From assembly GCA_018257865.1 (NCBI GenBank), contig JAEUBA010000017.1, positions 124,001-188,000 on the forward strand: DNA of 64,000 bases. The letters are read 5' to 3'. How positions within the stretch are numbered: position 1 is the stretch's first letter; every line of letters begins with the position of its first letter. The position numbers were made by a program, and so were the translations under genes. Below, piece after piece: positions 19,985-31,400 of the stretch. The notes below the pieces were generated by a model. The model did no database searches and was not told where the DNA came from. It saw only the letters and a list, made by a program, of their open reading frames with translations. The DNA is from Stereocaulon alpinum (Eukaryota > Ascomycota > Lecanoromycetes > Lecanorales > Stereocaulaceae).

Positions 19985-22900
19985 ATGGCCAAGGGCATTT
20001 GCATTGTGTCCTTGGTTCTGATGCCACTGATGTGTGCTCTACTTGGGGGAATAGCTGCGCTGCCAGCTTCGCCATCATGGGCAAAGGCGACCGTACTCCA
20101 GCTACCTAACGGCACTTCAACAATCATTGGTTCTGACGCTGTTAAATCCCAAGAGTCCTACCATTACCGAAATATCATCTTAAAGCCTTTCCTCTTCGGC
20201 CAAGCCATTCCAGAGATTGAGGTCAAAAGTACACTGGTTGGCGCTTACCTGATCGTTAATGAAGTTCAAGATCATCGTGCAGATGAGTCTATACCTAATG
20301 ATCGATTTGAGTATCAACGCCCTAGTGGCAATATGCTCCTTAGGATCGACGCGCAGGCCCACCAGCAGATCACACGGCGGAGGTTGTTCCGGGTGCTACA
20401 AGCTTTGCAAGGCTTCATAGCTGCTACAAGGCCCTGTCAAAAGCCACACTATCACTCGTTGATCTTTGAGATTGGGCTTACTGATGAACCAGGGTTCGTG
20501 GGCAAATGCTTGGTATGGTTCCTTCCCTCAGCTTCGGACCATGTGCAGAAAAGAGCGGTTGCCGTTGCTCCGGATTCAAGCGCCGATGGAACGTCACTGC
20601 AGTCGAACAGTTCAATCAACGTTTCCCTGGGTGCATTTGACGACAAAGACATACTCTACTCTGTCGCCAGGAGATCTCTTACCTTAGACTTCTGTTATGT
20701 TGAGGGTCTCTTGTCCTGTGATAAAATTGTGATTGCGGTCCAAGTTGCAATGGCACATGTCGCCCCAAATGCTACGGGGCCATACAAAGACGATGCAGTA
20801 CCAAGTGACCGCTTTCGATGGGTGGAACCGGACGGAGTTGGACTGACCAATAGAGTAGCCGTTACCATTCTCCTCTCAGACGGTCATGACGTATCATGGA
20901 AACAACTGTACGACATGCTCTTTGGCTTATATCAATATGTCAGTGGTATGAACGGTCGACGATCTCACTGTGAGACGCTGGGTTTCAGAATTGTTCACGA
21001 TACTGATGGTGACATTGGTGTCGGCACATTATCGTACTTCGACCCTGAATCGAGTGAGGTACAGAGAAGAGCGGAGACTACGAGTGAGACGATTAGCGAC
21101 TCCACAATGGTTCAAACACGAATCGTGACAATGCCTTTCAAATCGCACAGTCCGAATGGTACATTACATTCCCCAAAAGTCCAAGACGGCGCATCCTTCG
21201 TATCCGGACCAAAGAGAAAATTCACTGCTTGGCCCGTCCCGGGCACAGACATAAAGCTCACCTTTACAATGTTCGGCAATCCCATTATACCTAGAGACCT
21301 GTTTAGCCTTCTGAGAGCTGCTCAAGCCGAAATTGCAGCGGCAGTCCGAACAGAACCCGCTCACCGAATCCCCAACAATCACTTCCGATACATAAATCAC
21401 CAGGATAGCCTAGCTATATACATCCTTGCATACGAGGATAAGGCTATAACATGGTCAGAGCTAGGTCTTATCTTGAATGGCCTCTCTTTGTTTTGCTCTG
21501 AAGGCCACACTCGAAGATTAGTGTTCGAGATCGATATATTTGACCATAGGATTGGCTTTGGTATACTTCAGCCTTCCTCAGATTCTCTTGGTGCAACCGC
21601 CGTAACAAAGCGAGCCTTCATGCCGACGCTTCCGCTACCCAGTCCGACCACTGCTTCAGCCTGCGCTTATTACCCTGTTCCTGGTACTCCCATGATATTA
21701 TACATCAGTCCGTTCGGCCACACCGACATTTCTTGGGCCGAACTAAGTGCTACTCTTACAGGCGCACTGAGAAAGATATACCCCCACCTGGCACGCGAAG
21801 GTGGCCAAGCGATACCTGACAACAGGTGGTTCTATGGCGACGTCATGACCGATGTGTGGCTGGGCGTTGAGGTCTGGATTGGGCGTACATTATCATGGCA
21901 GCAGTTGAGCTGGGTGATTTCTGGCCTCTTGCAGTGGATGATTGGCCCAGGCCGTAGCAACATCAAGACTGTATTAATCGATTTCAACCTAGAGGGCGAG
22001 GGATCCCTGGGAATTGGTGCTTTGAGGACTCAAGACCTATCTACAGGATTTGCAAACGAAACGGCAAAGGTGATGGCAAACGAGATTGCGAAAAGCTGTG
22101 CTAGCGAGATTGAGCGGAGATCAACAACCACCAACAGGACTGTTCCGCTTCCGTACAGGAAGACCATGAGATCGGCGTTACAGGGCAAGGATGAGACGTT
22201 ACCCATTCCTTGGCCCATACCTGGTTCTCAACTTACTCTTCAATTCACCTACCTTGGAGGCGAAGTACCCGACTTCGGTCTGTACGCTACCAGAATGATC
22301 AACTCGGCCCGGGCGACAATTCGGATTTTCGTCCAAATTTTCCCACACCAGTCTTTAACTAACGGTTTCTTTCTTTACCGCAAGGATTTCGCGCCTAGTC
22401 CTCAAAAAGCGTGTCTCATGATACATGAGTCAAACGGTCACATCATCACATGGGCACAACTAGACGCTGTGCTAGCTGCTTTGAGTTTGTTCATGTTAGG
22501 ACTCCCGATTAATCAAGCTGTACAATTTGATATAGATCAATCTACTGTAGGCAAGATTGGATTCGGCACTATATCATGTGGGCAGTTAGTGTGTGAGCAG
22601 CGCTTGACGGATGCTGAGAGAAGAACCGCGCCTTCCGCCGAGAGTCCAACCATAAATCCTGCCACCAACGCCGATCTTGAACCATCCGATTTGATAAACG
22701 CATCTTCAGCAAGCTCGATCGCTACCAGAGTCATTACCCTTCGTCCAACCAATACAACCACACTTGGTGACCGACTAAACCCATTTCCAATACCCAATAC
22801 ACGCATGATCTTAGATTTTAACACCTTGCCGACTCCGATACCAGCTGCCCGAGTAGCAGATCTTTGGGCTGGCGCTCAGCACGCCATCGAGGCACACGTT

Positions 22901-23197
22901 GCAATACAGCCCAATGACCCCATTAGCCCTAGCTCCTTCTCCTACCATTCAAGATATAGCGGAAGCCGAGAGATTATCTCGTTCGTCATACACCCAGAGC
23001 CCAACCATCAGCTCACATGGTTGCAGTTGCAACAAATAATGTTAGGCGTGCAAATTGTTATGACTGGACGCGGGACTGCTTCACATATGCTGGCTTTGGA
23101 GATAGCGGTTGACATTTTGGGCTTAGGTAGAGCGGCAAACGGGTTGCTTCGTTACATCAAATCCGATGACATCACCAGCTACGCTGCGGACAAGTAG
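19985..23197 (+). CDS. Secreted six-domain repeat protein, probable Kex2-processed polyprotein
   Basis: A single exon of 1070 residues starts at ATG 19985 (context ACACCATGG). Residues 1-26 are a signal peptide with hydrophobic core IVSLVLMPLMCALLGGIAAL. Six divergent copies of one domain of about 115-130 residues follow, the last four opening near 416, 563, 743 and 933 with (F/W/Y)P(I/V)PG/N. The consensus then has PxxxIPxxxFxY, (L/I)(T/S)WxQLxxxLxGL and FEIxxxxxGxIGFGxL. Five of the linkers carry dibasic sites: KR 189-190, RR 361-362, KR 542-543, RR 711-712 and RR 879-880. They lie 168-190 residues apart, each after a domain and before a Ser/Thr-rich segment. This fits cleavage by the Golgi protease Kex2 into six secreted fragments (inference). 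The linkers carry N-glycosylation sequons. The domain matches no family I know. Degraded extra copies follow at 23385-25290. Confidence 0.85.
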   Translation: MAKGICIVSLVLMPLMCALLGGIAALPASPSWAKATVLQLPNGTSTIIGSDAVKSQESYHYRNIILKPFLFGQAIPEIEVKSTLVGAYLIVNEVQDHRADESIPNDRFEYQRPSGNMLLRIDAQAHQQITRRRLFRVLQALQGFIAATRPCQKPHYHSLIFEIGLTDEPGFVGKCLVWFLPSASDHVQKRAVAVAPDSSADGTSLQSNSSINVSLGAFDDKDILYSVARRSLTLDFCYVEGLLSCDKIVIAVQVAMAHVAPNATGPYKDDAVPSDRFRWVEPDGVGLTNRVAVTILLSDGHDVSWKQLYDMLFGLYQYVSGMNGRRSHCETLGFRIVHDTDGDIGVGTLSYFDPESSEVQRRAETTSETISDSTMVQTRIVTMPFKSHSPNGTLHSPKVQDGASFVSGPKRKFTAWPVPGTDIKLTFTMFGNPIIPRDLFSLLRAAQAEIAAAVRTEPAHRIPNNHFRYINHQDSLAIYILAYEDKAITWSELGLILNGLSLFCSEGHTRRLVFEIDIFDHRIGFGILQPSSDSLGATAVTKRAFMPTLPLPSPTTASACAYYPVPGTPMILYISPFGHTDISWAELSATLTGALRKIYPHLAREGGQAIPDNRWFYGDVMTDVWLGVEVWIGRTLSWQQLSWVISGLLQWMIGPGRSNIKTVLIDFNLEGEGSLGIGALRTQDLSTGFANETAKVMANEIAKSCASEIERRSTTTNRTVPLPYRKTMRSALQGKDETLPIPWPIPGSQLTLQFTYLGGEVPDFGLYATRMINSARATIRIFVQIFPHQSLTNGFFLYRKDFAPSPQKACLMIHESNGHIITWAQLDAVLAALSLFMLGLPINQAVQFDIDQSTVGKIGFGTISCGQLVCEQRLTDAERRTAPSAESPTINPATNADLEPSDLINASSASSIATRVITLRPTNTTTLGDRLNPFPIPNTRMILDFNTLPTPIPAARVADLWAGAQHAIEAHVAIQPNDPISPSSFSYHSRYSGSREIISFVIHPEPNHQLTWLQLQQIMLGVQIVMTGRGTASHMLALEIAVDILGLGRAANGLLRYIKSDDITSYAADK

Positions 23198-23384
23198 ATT
23201 TTTTGACAGCATGAGATCAAGTGCGCTGTCTCCTTCCACGCCTACAATCATCGAAAGAAAAGCTGCTTACCCTGCCGCAGTCGAAGACCCAAAATCGAGC
23301 AATGATCTTGATGTACTTCTGCGAGCCAATTCTAGAATACCCACACCCACGTTATCATATCCAACAAAATTCACTCATCAACGC

Positions 23385-25290
23385 TTTACGAGTTACCTAC
23401 TCCCTGATGCACCTTTAACCATCCATATCCATGTCCACCCTATCGAAACTCCCAATAATCAGGCGGTAGACCTAGTCACCAGTACGCAACGCCTCATCCA
23501 ATAGAGCATTAATCAGAATCTACAGTTGCCAACTGACTCCGCCTCTTCCTACCACGAGGCGTTGCATCCAAGAAAGCTCCTTGCACTCGCGATGAACCCT
23601 TTCTCAGCTCGTGAGCTAACCTAAATTAAATCGTACCAGGTCTTTGGTGGGTGGCAGACATGGATGACCGAGGACGCATCGCAACTACGCTTCCTACAGT
23701 TTAAGATTCGGATTCTTAGGTAAGAAGGACGTGTGCCACACGGAATGCTTAGCTACTCCAGCAACGCAATCTACAAAACCACTAACATCAAGGTTTGGAG
23801 CCCTGGCCTCGACAATGGTTACTAGCCCGTTGACCGGTAGAAGGTCGCATCCCTTCGGACATTAAGTCCTATAAGGCTGTGTATGCTGCTCAGGAATTTT
23901 CTACATGCAATTGCGCCTACATAGTCAATTTTTCTACTGAATAGCTACTTCCACTTATTTAAACAATGCGCGTGGATGAATTTGAGAGAGGGCGTCCCTC
24001 GGACGAGCTCCTAGACGTTGTAGACAGTGCTGGGAGCGGCTAGATATGCTGAGTAGCGATGAGGAACCAGTATGAGAGCATTGGTACTCAGATATTGACT
24101 TCCGGGCAAAACGCATCCGATCTAGAAGCTTTGCCCCCAATGAAGACCCCGTGTATTCAGCTAGATGATCCGGCGGAGATAAATCGAGAGGTCTGTAACT
24201 ATATGTATAACTCGTCGTGGGAACCGCTGCAAGATTGATGTACCTAGACATGTTGTAACCGTTGTTTGTCTCTAGTACCGGGGGTCGGTGCTTGCTATAC
24301 CTAATCGGGTGTAGTGGCAAGGGTTGTGACTTTCTGCCGGTCAATGGGATAACTCCCCTAATTTTATAGCTTCAATCGCCTATCCTATACTAGGTGACCC
24401 TACCACACTCGCCGTCCCATCCCTCCTACCTATCCCATCTCCAAGCAATCGCGTCGCCAAGCTTTTCGAAAATGTTCTAGAGTCTACCTATTCACACAAA
24501 AGCCGATCGTCAAGCCAAAATATCAATGTCAGACGTAGGGTTCTTCTAGAGCAAATACCGGAACCGGCCAGGACACAGCGCATCCGCTGACATCTATCGT
24601 TCGTTGGGCACGAGAATTATCTGACTTCAATTGCATCATATAACAAAGGGGCTGGAGAGTTTTTTCTCATCGACCGCTGGCCACCTCGTTCCAGGGGCTA
24701 AATCTTGGCACCATTCCGGTCGCAATTTTCATAGTCGAAATACTTCAGTCGTATTCAAATCGATTTCTTGAAGATGGAGAGATTGGTTTAGCAGATCTTG
24801 CTGAATAGTCGAAACCTAAAAGATACAGATTTAAACAAGCCGTCGTGTAGACATACCGCCGCCGCAGCCGACGACATCGCCCTCAAATCAGGTACCAGTA
24901 CCAAGCACACCAACCACCCTCACCTCCCTCCTACCCATACCAATATTTGCATACAGAGTCAATAGTCTCCTCAACAATGCCCAAGCAACATTTGAAGAAA
25001 TTGCACACAACCACCCCAACGCCCCAATCACTGATACCCAGTTCTTTCCTTATAGCGAGAATTATGGGCTAAAACGTGCGAGTGCATCAATCATCATTTA
25101 TCGCGAGCCAGGTGGGTCTGTGACGTGATTACGACATTTCAATAGTCTAGAGGCGATGAGGAATTTTATGCTGGGCAGGAGGTTGCCGGCGATGCATTTT
25201 AAGACCTCAGTTTTTGTGGTTGAGGCTGAGGGCCTTTGGGCAGGTGGGCACGGAGACGGTCAATCTATAAGCCACCGAGTGAGGAGAGGT
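23385..25290 (+). pseudogene. Decayed additional copies of the repeat domain
   Basis: Three degraded copies of the domain from the gene at 19985-23197 lie downstream. Copy 7 (about 23385-23725) starts YLLPDAPLTIHIHV, keeps LPTDSASSYH, and ends WMTEDASQLRFLQFKIRIL, with in-frame stops between; upstream IIERKAAYPAA resembles a linker with its basic site. Copy 8 (about 24391-24810) reads TTLAVPSLLPIPSPSNRVAKLFENV and ends FLEDGEIGLADLAE. Copy 9 (about 24889-25290) reads VPVPSTPTTLTSLLPI, then PNAPITDTQFFPYSE and IIIYREPGGSV before a stop, and ends in SVFVVEAEGLWAGG. Copies 8 and 9 also resemble each other in nucleotide sequence (CTCCCTCCTACC-type segments). No open frame links them, so they are relics. 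The live gene may once have been longer. Confidence 0.7.
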
Positions 25291-25299
25291 TAACGGGTA

Positions 25300-26001
25300 A
25301 CAGGACAAGCGTGGATGAGACAAATCTAGGTTAATTGCCAAGTGCTAGCTCAAGTCCGAACCCAGCAGTTGACGGAGTAATGTTCCAATTATAGCTGTAC
25401 CATGCTAAGATATGACAATTGCAGCTCTGATTGTACGATATATGAGTTGTTTGAGGAGCTTCTAATTGTGCATCATGAAGAATTCATCGGAGCTTGGGAA
25501 GTCAATCTATATTATCATGGAAGATGGGCCTTTCTTGAGCATTGTGTACGTGTTTCGACGAGGCTATTAAAGCACCGGAGTGGCTGGAGCTATGACTGCA
25601 CCATCTTATGACATTTGAAGCAGGAATGCTCGATGCTTGGAAGGATTGTAGCTGTTTATCAAGCGTCATTGGGACTTCTCGAAAGCTGAGGTATTACAAG
25701 ATTTGAAGCGTTTAGGCTATGGAACTGTTAGCGAAGGACCCTTAGGAAAGTTGATAGGCGTTTTAGATGTGAAGCTGGAGTATTGTGAGTGTTAAGTGAG
25801 GGGTATTGACGTGTTTTGATATCGGGAAGTATTGCCGCGTGTGTGGACTTAGTGGTGAATCTCAGCGACAGCACGATTTTGTTTGTGTTCACACCTGTGT
25901 CGAAGTCGAGCAACACTTCGCTCATCTCTTTAAAGAAGGTACACTCGATTCTTATCATCAAAGAAACAATATTGCCAGTGCCAGACTGCAGCATACTGGC
26001 A
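25300..26001. other. Intergenic, upstream of the family 2 pair
   Basis: This is the presumed promoter of the gene at 26002. The plus-strand frame at 25402-25611 (69 codons, ATG start) has no recognisable motif. The open frame runs 62 codons upstream of ATG 26002, but the paralogue at 28475 begins at the equivalent Met, so I place the start at 26002. Confidence 0.4.
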
Positions 26002-27577
26002 ATGGCCACAATACCTGTCACGGCTCCTTGGGAGCTCACTGCGGAGTATCGTATGTTGACTCGACGCGTGGGCCCGCCTGGTGCTGCGACCACCTACACC
26101 ACTCCTCATCCCGCTGGTAATTCAGCAACAGATATCACCACGTTCGTCTACGGCCAAGCCGCCATTACGATAGATAATTGGCCCGATATAATGTATGTGC
26201 TGGAGCCGGACCAAGCATGGAAAGACTTTCAGAAGTCAGGCCTTCCTGAAGCGAAGAAGGACCAGAACGACTGGCGAATGATGGAGCGTTTCCCGCGAGC
26301 TGGTAGACTAGCTAGGCCTCTACTGGACTTTCCTGTACTTCCAGACAACGTAAGCTTGTCTAGGTATGATCTTAGGAAAATCGCTGACGTCTTCGCAGAT
26401 CTCCTCTATGGAGGACTGGTGGTGGTTCGACCTCTGGAGACGCGTTGATCCCAGAATCCGCTGGGAGGACATTACAATGAGAATAGAGCAGCCCCAGCGG
26501 ACGAAGGAGTCTGATATGAAGTTACAAAATGCCATGCAGACAATGGCTGGTCGCAAGTAAGTGCTCTCGCTTCCATTGAGTTGCAGATCCTGAAGTCGGA
26601 GGGCGGAAAGACAACATGCTGTTCCCTATTCTACCTAGCTCACATGCAAAAACACACAAGAACCTGCTTCTCGCTCTGGCCTTGCTTCTTGAGCAACGAT
26701 GCTGACCTCCCAATGTGTAGATGGCATGTCAAATACTTCATGTTGTCTTGGTTTCCTAAAGGAGGGTCCAGAAATGCTCAAGGCAAGACACATGTTCTGA
26801 ACGCCTTGGCTGCGGCCAACATTCCTCGTCATTTGAATACTACAAGAGGTCTAACTCCAGGACTTGTTGATCCATTGCAGCCGGCCGGGGGGAAAATCCC
26901 ACATCCGGTCATGACGGGCACGAGACGTGTACCTAGGGCCAACACACGACCTATACGAAAGATTGTTGCGGTCGAATCTGACGAAGAGGAAGGGGATGTT
27001 GAAATTCAAGAATCAGACGCCAGCGAGGTGAAAAATCATTACTATGAGAGTGATGGTCGTGGAGAGCCGGAAGACGAAGATGGGGAGGGAGACGAATGTG
27101 AAGAAGAAGACGGTAATGTAGAGCAACCAGTACGTGTGTACATGCCTGCGATATAGTCCTGGTAGTTGACAGACCATTCAGCCAGCTACGCCTTCTTCTA
27201 CGTCTAAGAGAGCAACAATCGACATGGGCAAACGTCGACGTCGTTCACCATCCACGCCCACCCCCAGCCGACCTCGCAAAATCCAGAAAGCTCAGCGCCA
27301 CCCTTCGGCCAGCCAAGCAGCACAAAAGGTAGAAGATCCCAACAACATCTTTTACTACGGTGCTACCGTTCATCACCACCACTACCATTACAGCTCACCC
27401 GCCCCCATCTGCCGCCCGGATACGCATAATCACTATGGTAATATCATGCATCTCAGCCGTGGGACCCAGGCTTCAAAGCCCAATCCTCCTCCCGAGCCCT
27501 CTTGGTTCAATGGTGTCGACAGATCAAGGGCACCTACGGGTACAGTCAATCCGCATGACCTACATTCCTTCCGTTAG
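26002..27577 (+). CDS. Hypothetical protein, family 2 member 1
   Basis: Four exons, 26002-26349, 26399-26556, 26721-27129 and 27182-27577, join in frame to 436 residues. Introns are 49, 164 and 52 bp, with CTGAC-type branch sites in the first two. The N-terminal 170 residues align with the gene at 28475-32195: DITTFVYGQAAITIDN, MYVLEPDQAWKDF, RPLLDFPVLP, DLWRRVDPRIRWEDITMRIE, FMLSWFPKGGS and TRGLTPGLVDP. Then comes a Glu/Asp-rich stretch (about 230-275), a basic patch GKRRRRSPS with the look of a nuclear localisation signal, and a His-rich segment (HHHHYHYSS). If the last intron is retained, the protein ends 9 residues after the donor at VYMPAI. I do not recognise a known domain; the shared aromatic W-rich module may be a fold of its own. 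Same strand as its paralogue, 0.9 kb away. Confidence 0.8.
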
Positions 27578-28474
27578 AAGACGGCTCTATGACACTGATA
27601 GCTCCTCATGCAACATGCCCAAGACCGTTCATGCTTCCTCTTTCGAATCTTAATTCAAATCATGCATTAGCAAAAGCGCTGATTAATGTGTCCAATACAC
27701 TTGGTGTCAGCAGCAACTCTCTCTGGGTGAACGACCCCAAAATGGCAGACTCTGCCCTTCACTCTAAAACTGTTCATAGCATACCAATAGATCATTTTGC
27801 TTAATCGGTCTCTACGCCATAGCTTTCAATGCACGCAGCTAACACTTCCCCACTTTACATGATTGGTGGAAAGCCGACGAGGTCAGAATTTGATTACACT
27901 ACAGTCCGTCCGCCGCTCAAGTGGTATTACGTTCAGCATGAGATGTGTTTTGGTGAGTGTTATTATCTGCTAAAACCTCTATAGGCAATCGTTCCGTCAT
28001 ATCAAACTTTCTCAGAGAATTCAACACCCCAGTAACACATTGGTGTCATTTGCGACGATGTTTGCAATCACGTCTGGAGTGGCAAACAAGCACATTTTTT
28101 CCAGTATATAGAGCGGGACTTCAGCTCTGAGGTGCTGGAGTTGACGACACTTCTGGAGAGCACGGCTAGCGCCATGTTCTTCGAGAAGTGTCGCTCAGGA
28201 AGAAAACGCTCGCTGAGGGGTAACACAGGGTGTTTCTATATATCAAATATAGCAATGATGGGCTTCTTACACTTGTTACGATTGGTGGCTTCAATGACAC
28301 TCACCTTTTCAAGAATCTCTAAGACAGTTTACGCAGTCCTTCTTCAGCACTCCTTCAACATCCTACCGTACAGAGGACACCTTGAGAGCGATCTTCTGAC
28401 AAACACAGCTACAAAGTCTTCTTTCACACATCATCGGCATAATATCCATCTTGACCAGTTGCAAGTATATTACA
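27578..28474. other. Interval between family 2 paralogues
   Basis: A possible small plus-strand frame starts at ATG 27831 (MHAANTSPLYMIGG) and runs to a GTGAGT at 27953, but no convincing downstream exon exists: the nearest acceptors give a very short intron or lead to stops. The 151-codon frame at 28132-28587 starts without ATG and overlaps the next gene. No feature is called here. The 3' part is the promoter of the gene at 28475. Confidence 0.35.
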
Positions 28475-31400
28475 ATGGCTGCAGTTGCGACGATCTGGTC
28501 CAGTGGTATGCCATGGGATCAGGAGCCAGAGTATGTTGCTGCTTGTCGATATCAGCTTCAGCCGGGAGATCCAATAGCATACAGTAAGCTCATCTGATAA
28601 CCTCACTGAAGTATACACGTACTAATATGTTTCTAGATCCCCCAAGGAGCCATGGTGCGACGCCAACAGATGTGACTGATTTTCAAGTTGGGTATATTAT
28701 CCGATAATTTGTTGTTGGAAGGAGACAACGCTGACAGATGACAGATCTGCAAGTTGGAATATCGACAATCTCCCAGCTGTAAGTAAAAGCTATCGCCTGT
28801 TTGCTCGAACACTGTTGACAAGACCAGATATTCTACGTACTGTGGCCTTGTACTGAGTGGAAAGACTTTGCAAGTTCAGCTCGTCCGGCACAAAAGGTTG
28901 GCGCCAATGGCAATCTTATGTTCGAGAGGCATCCGTGGCCAGGAACCCAGCCCAGGCCTATCTTAGACTTCCCTATATTTAGAAATATCGACACGGTATG
29001 TGGCCTCCAAAGCATGGTGAAAACGGTACTAAATGATGCTAGATCTCTACCGAAGTGGAATGGGAGTTACTCGAGTGGTGGATGAGAATTGACCCGCGAA
29101 TAACCTGGGACGACATCGAGATGCGAATGGAGTATGTCGGCAAGAGAGCGGCATACGATCACGAGATCGACTTAACAGGCCAAGAATGGCCTGTGCAAGT
29201 CGAAAAGGCGAAAGCTAAGTTGCATAATACTTTCAACATGAAGACTATGCGCGGAGGACGAGTGCCCTTCAACATGCTTTCGTGGAGAAACAAGAAAGCC
29301 GCACATGAGCGAAAGAACGGGCCTCGAGACAAAGTGCTCGATAGACTCACGCCGCAGCAGAAGGCCGCCAACAGCACCCGAGGAGCGACGCCGGGATTGA
29401 TCGATGTCAATGCTGCCGATGCTGCTGCGAACCGTGTTCCACTACCTGGGGGACGTCGACATCAACGAGCGCTTCCTCAAGTCGCGCCTGCCAATGTGCA
29501 ACAGGCCCAAAATAGCGCTCCGCAGAATCCGTTACTACAGGCTCAGCAGCAAATGAATCGTGCTGTGCAAGCACAAGTGTTACCGCCAAACGTTCCACAG
29601 CTCCAGCCTCGTGTTCCGCAACAAAGCCACGTGCAACATCCGCTTCAAACACCGGATGTTGTCTCACCTCAGACTGTGCAACTCAGCGGTACTTATAATG
29701 GGTCTGCTGCTCCGCCATTCTCAATGTCTCAACCTCAACATCCAGCATCGGATACGATGGCGCCGTCTCAGCCTCAAAAGAATCAGCAGATTCCCCAACA
29801 AAGCGCACCCGTTACCCCCCGACAAGCTCGGCCTCCTCCTCCACCTTCACGAACATGTAGCACCTTACATGACCAGTCTCATAGTTTAGGAGGTGTACCT
29901 AGAATCCAGCAACGCCAGGTTCAGCAGTATCTTCCACAATACGTGGACCCAAACTTTCCTCAGATCCGAGCAGCTGCAACACCGACTCCGTATCTTCAGA
30001 GTCACTATCAGGTCTCTGGTGCGAGCTATCTCACCCCTTCACGCCAGAATCAGCGAGATTTCCGTCCACCTCCACCACCTCCGCGATTATCCTATCAGCA
30101 GTACCGAGCGGCAGCTACACAGAATCCCGCTTTACAAAACCCTTACCCGGTCTTAAGTGCTGCGAATGCTCCTCAGCCGACTAATAAGCGGACAGCTTCA
30201 TCCGCTTTCGCAGGTCATGGATACACGAGTGGGGAATTTATAGACTTGGATGACGACGAATACGATGATCTTGAGCCAAAACGGCCTCCAAAGCGCGTCA
30301 GAAAGGATGCTAGTAGCTCCAAGCAAGTCACCAACGATGATGATGCCGACCACCTTGACGGCATTGACGGTGAATGGAGAGATCAAGGTCTCCAAAACTT
30401 CTTAAACTCGCCATATGGCGATTTTGGAGCTAGTCGACCTCCAATTGGTAGGGTTCCTGCTGCATCGAGAGGAGGAGCACTTAACATCAAGGACGGCAAG
30501 CGTAAGCGTGAGCCCGACGATGTTACTCCACCATATGAGGGCGGCTATGTTCAGCAGCCCCAAAACTACTATCCGCAACCCCCACCACGCAAGAGGCAGC
30601 AATTACGATCTGTGTCCCCCCAGATCAACCCCGTACTACCGGGAGACCTCGATCCGGGAGATGTTGCAAAGCACTTGACTGATATCGGCCAGTTCACTAC
30701 AACAAGGCCGTCAAAAGGCCGGCCACCTTTGCCTTCCTCTCGCGCTGCATCTGCGTCGGCTAATTCCTCGTCTCTCTCACGAAATCTTTTACGAGCTCAA
30801 AATTCTAGGAAGGCAAGCATGGACAATCAGCCCAGTAACACGGGGCCCTCTGTCGTAACAGCGCCCAATGTTCAATCGAATCAATACCAAGGCTACGGTA
30901 ATAACTACGTCGATCCGATGTCACTGATTCGGGAGAGTTCATGTCCTTCATTGCAGCAGCAACATCCTGGTAACATCGCCCGAATGAATAGAGGACGTGA
31001 GCAGCCAAACATCTTGGGAGCACAGACGCAACATCATCGAGTAAAGAAGACCACTTCACAGCGTCAGCCACCAGTGAGACAGCCGAATGTTCAGCGCTTT
31101 CCGGCGAACTACATTGAAGGTTTTTTAACTGGCGCCACGAATGAGAACCCCCGAGTGACGCGGCCAGGCAGTCACGAAGCAGGAGCTGGTAGTTATGGAA
31201 TCGCAGAACTGGATCCTGGAGTGAAGAACACCCAAGGCTACGTGAATCAAGGGCCTGTTCCAGGGTCATACCCTCACACACCTTCGCGCTCTGCAACGAA
31301 GGCAGATCATCCGTCGCCTCCTGCCTACTCAGATCCCTCCACTCTACATCCTTCCTCCTCCTTCCAACACAGCCCCAGAAATGGGTCCACGACAGTCCAA

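Noticed and set aside
30805..31296. 163-codon minus-strand frame
   Set aside because: Antisense shadow within the large exon of the family 2 gene at 28475-32195.
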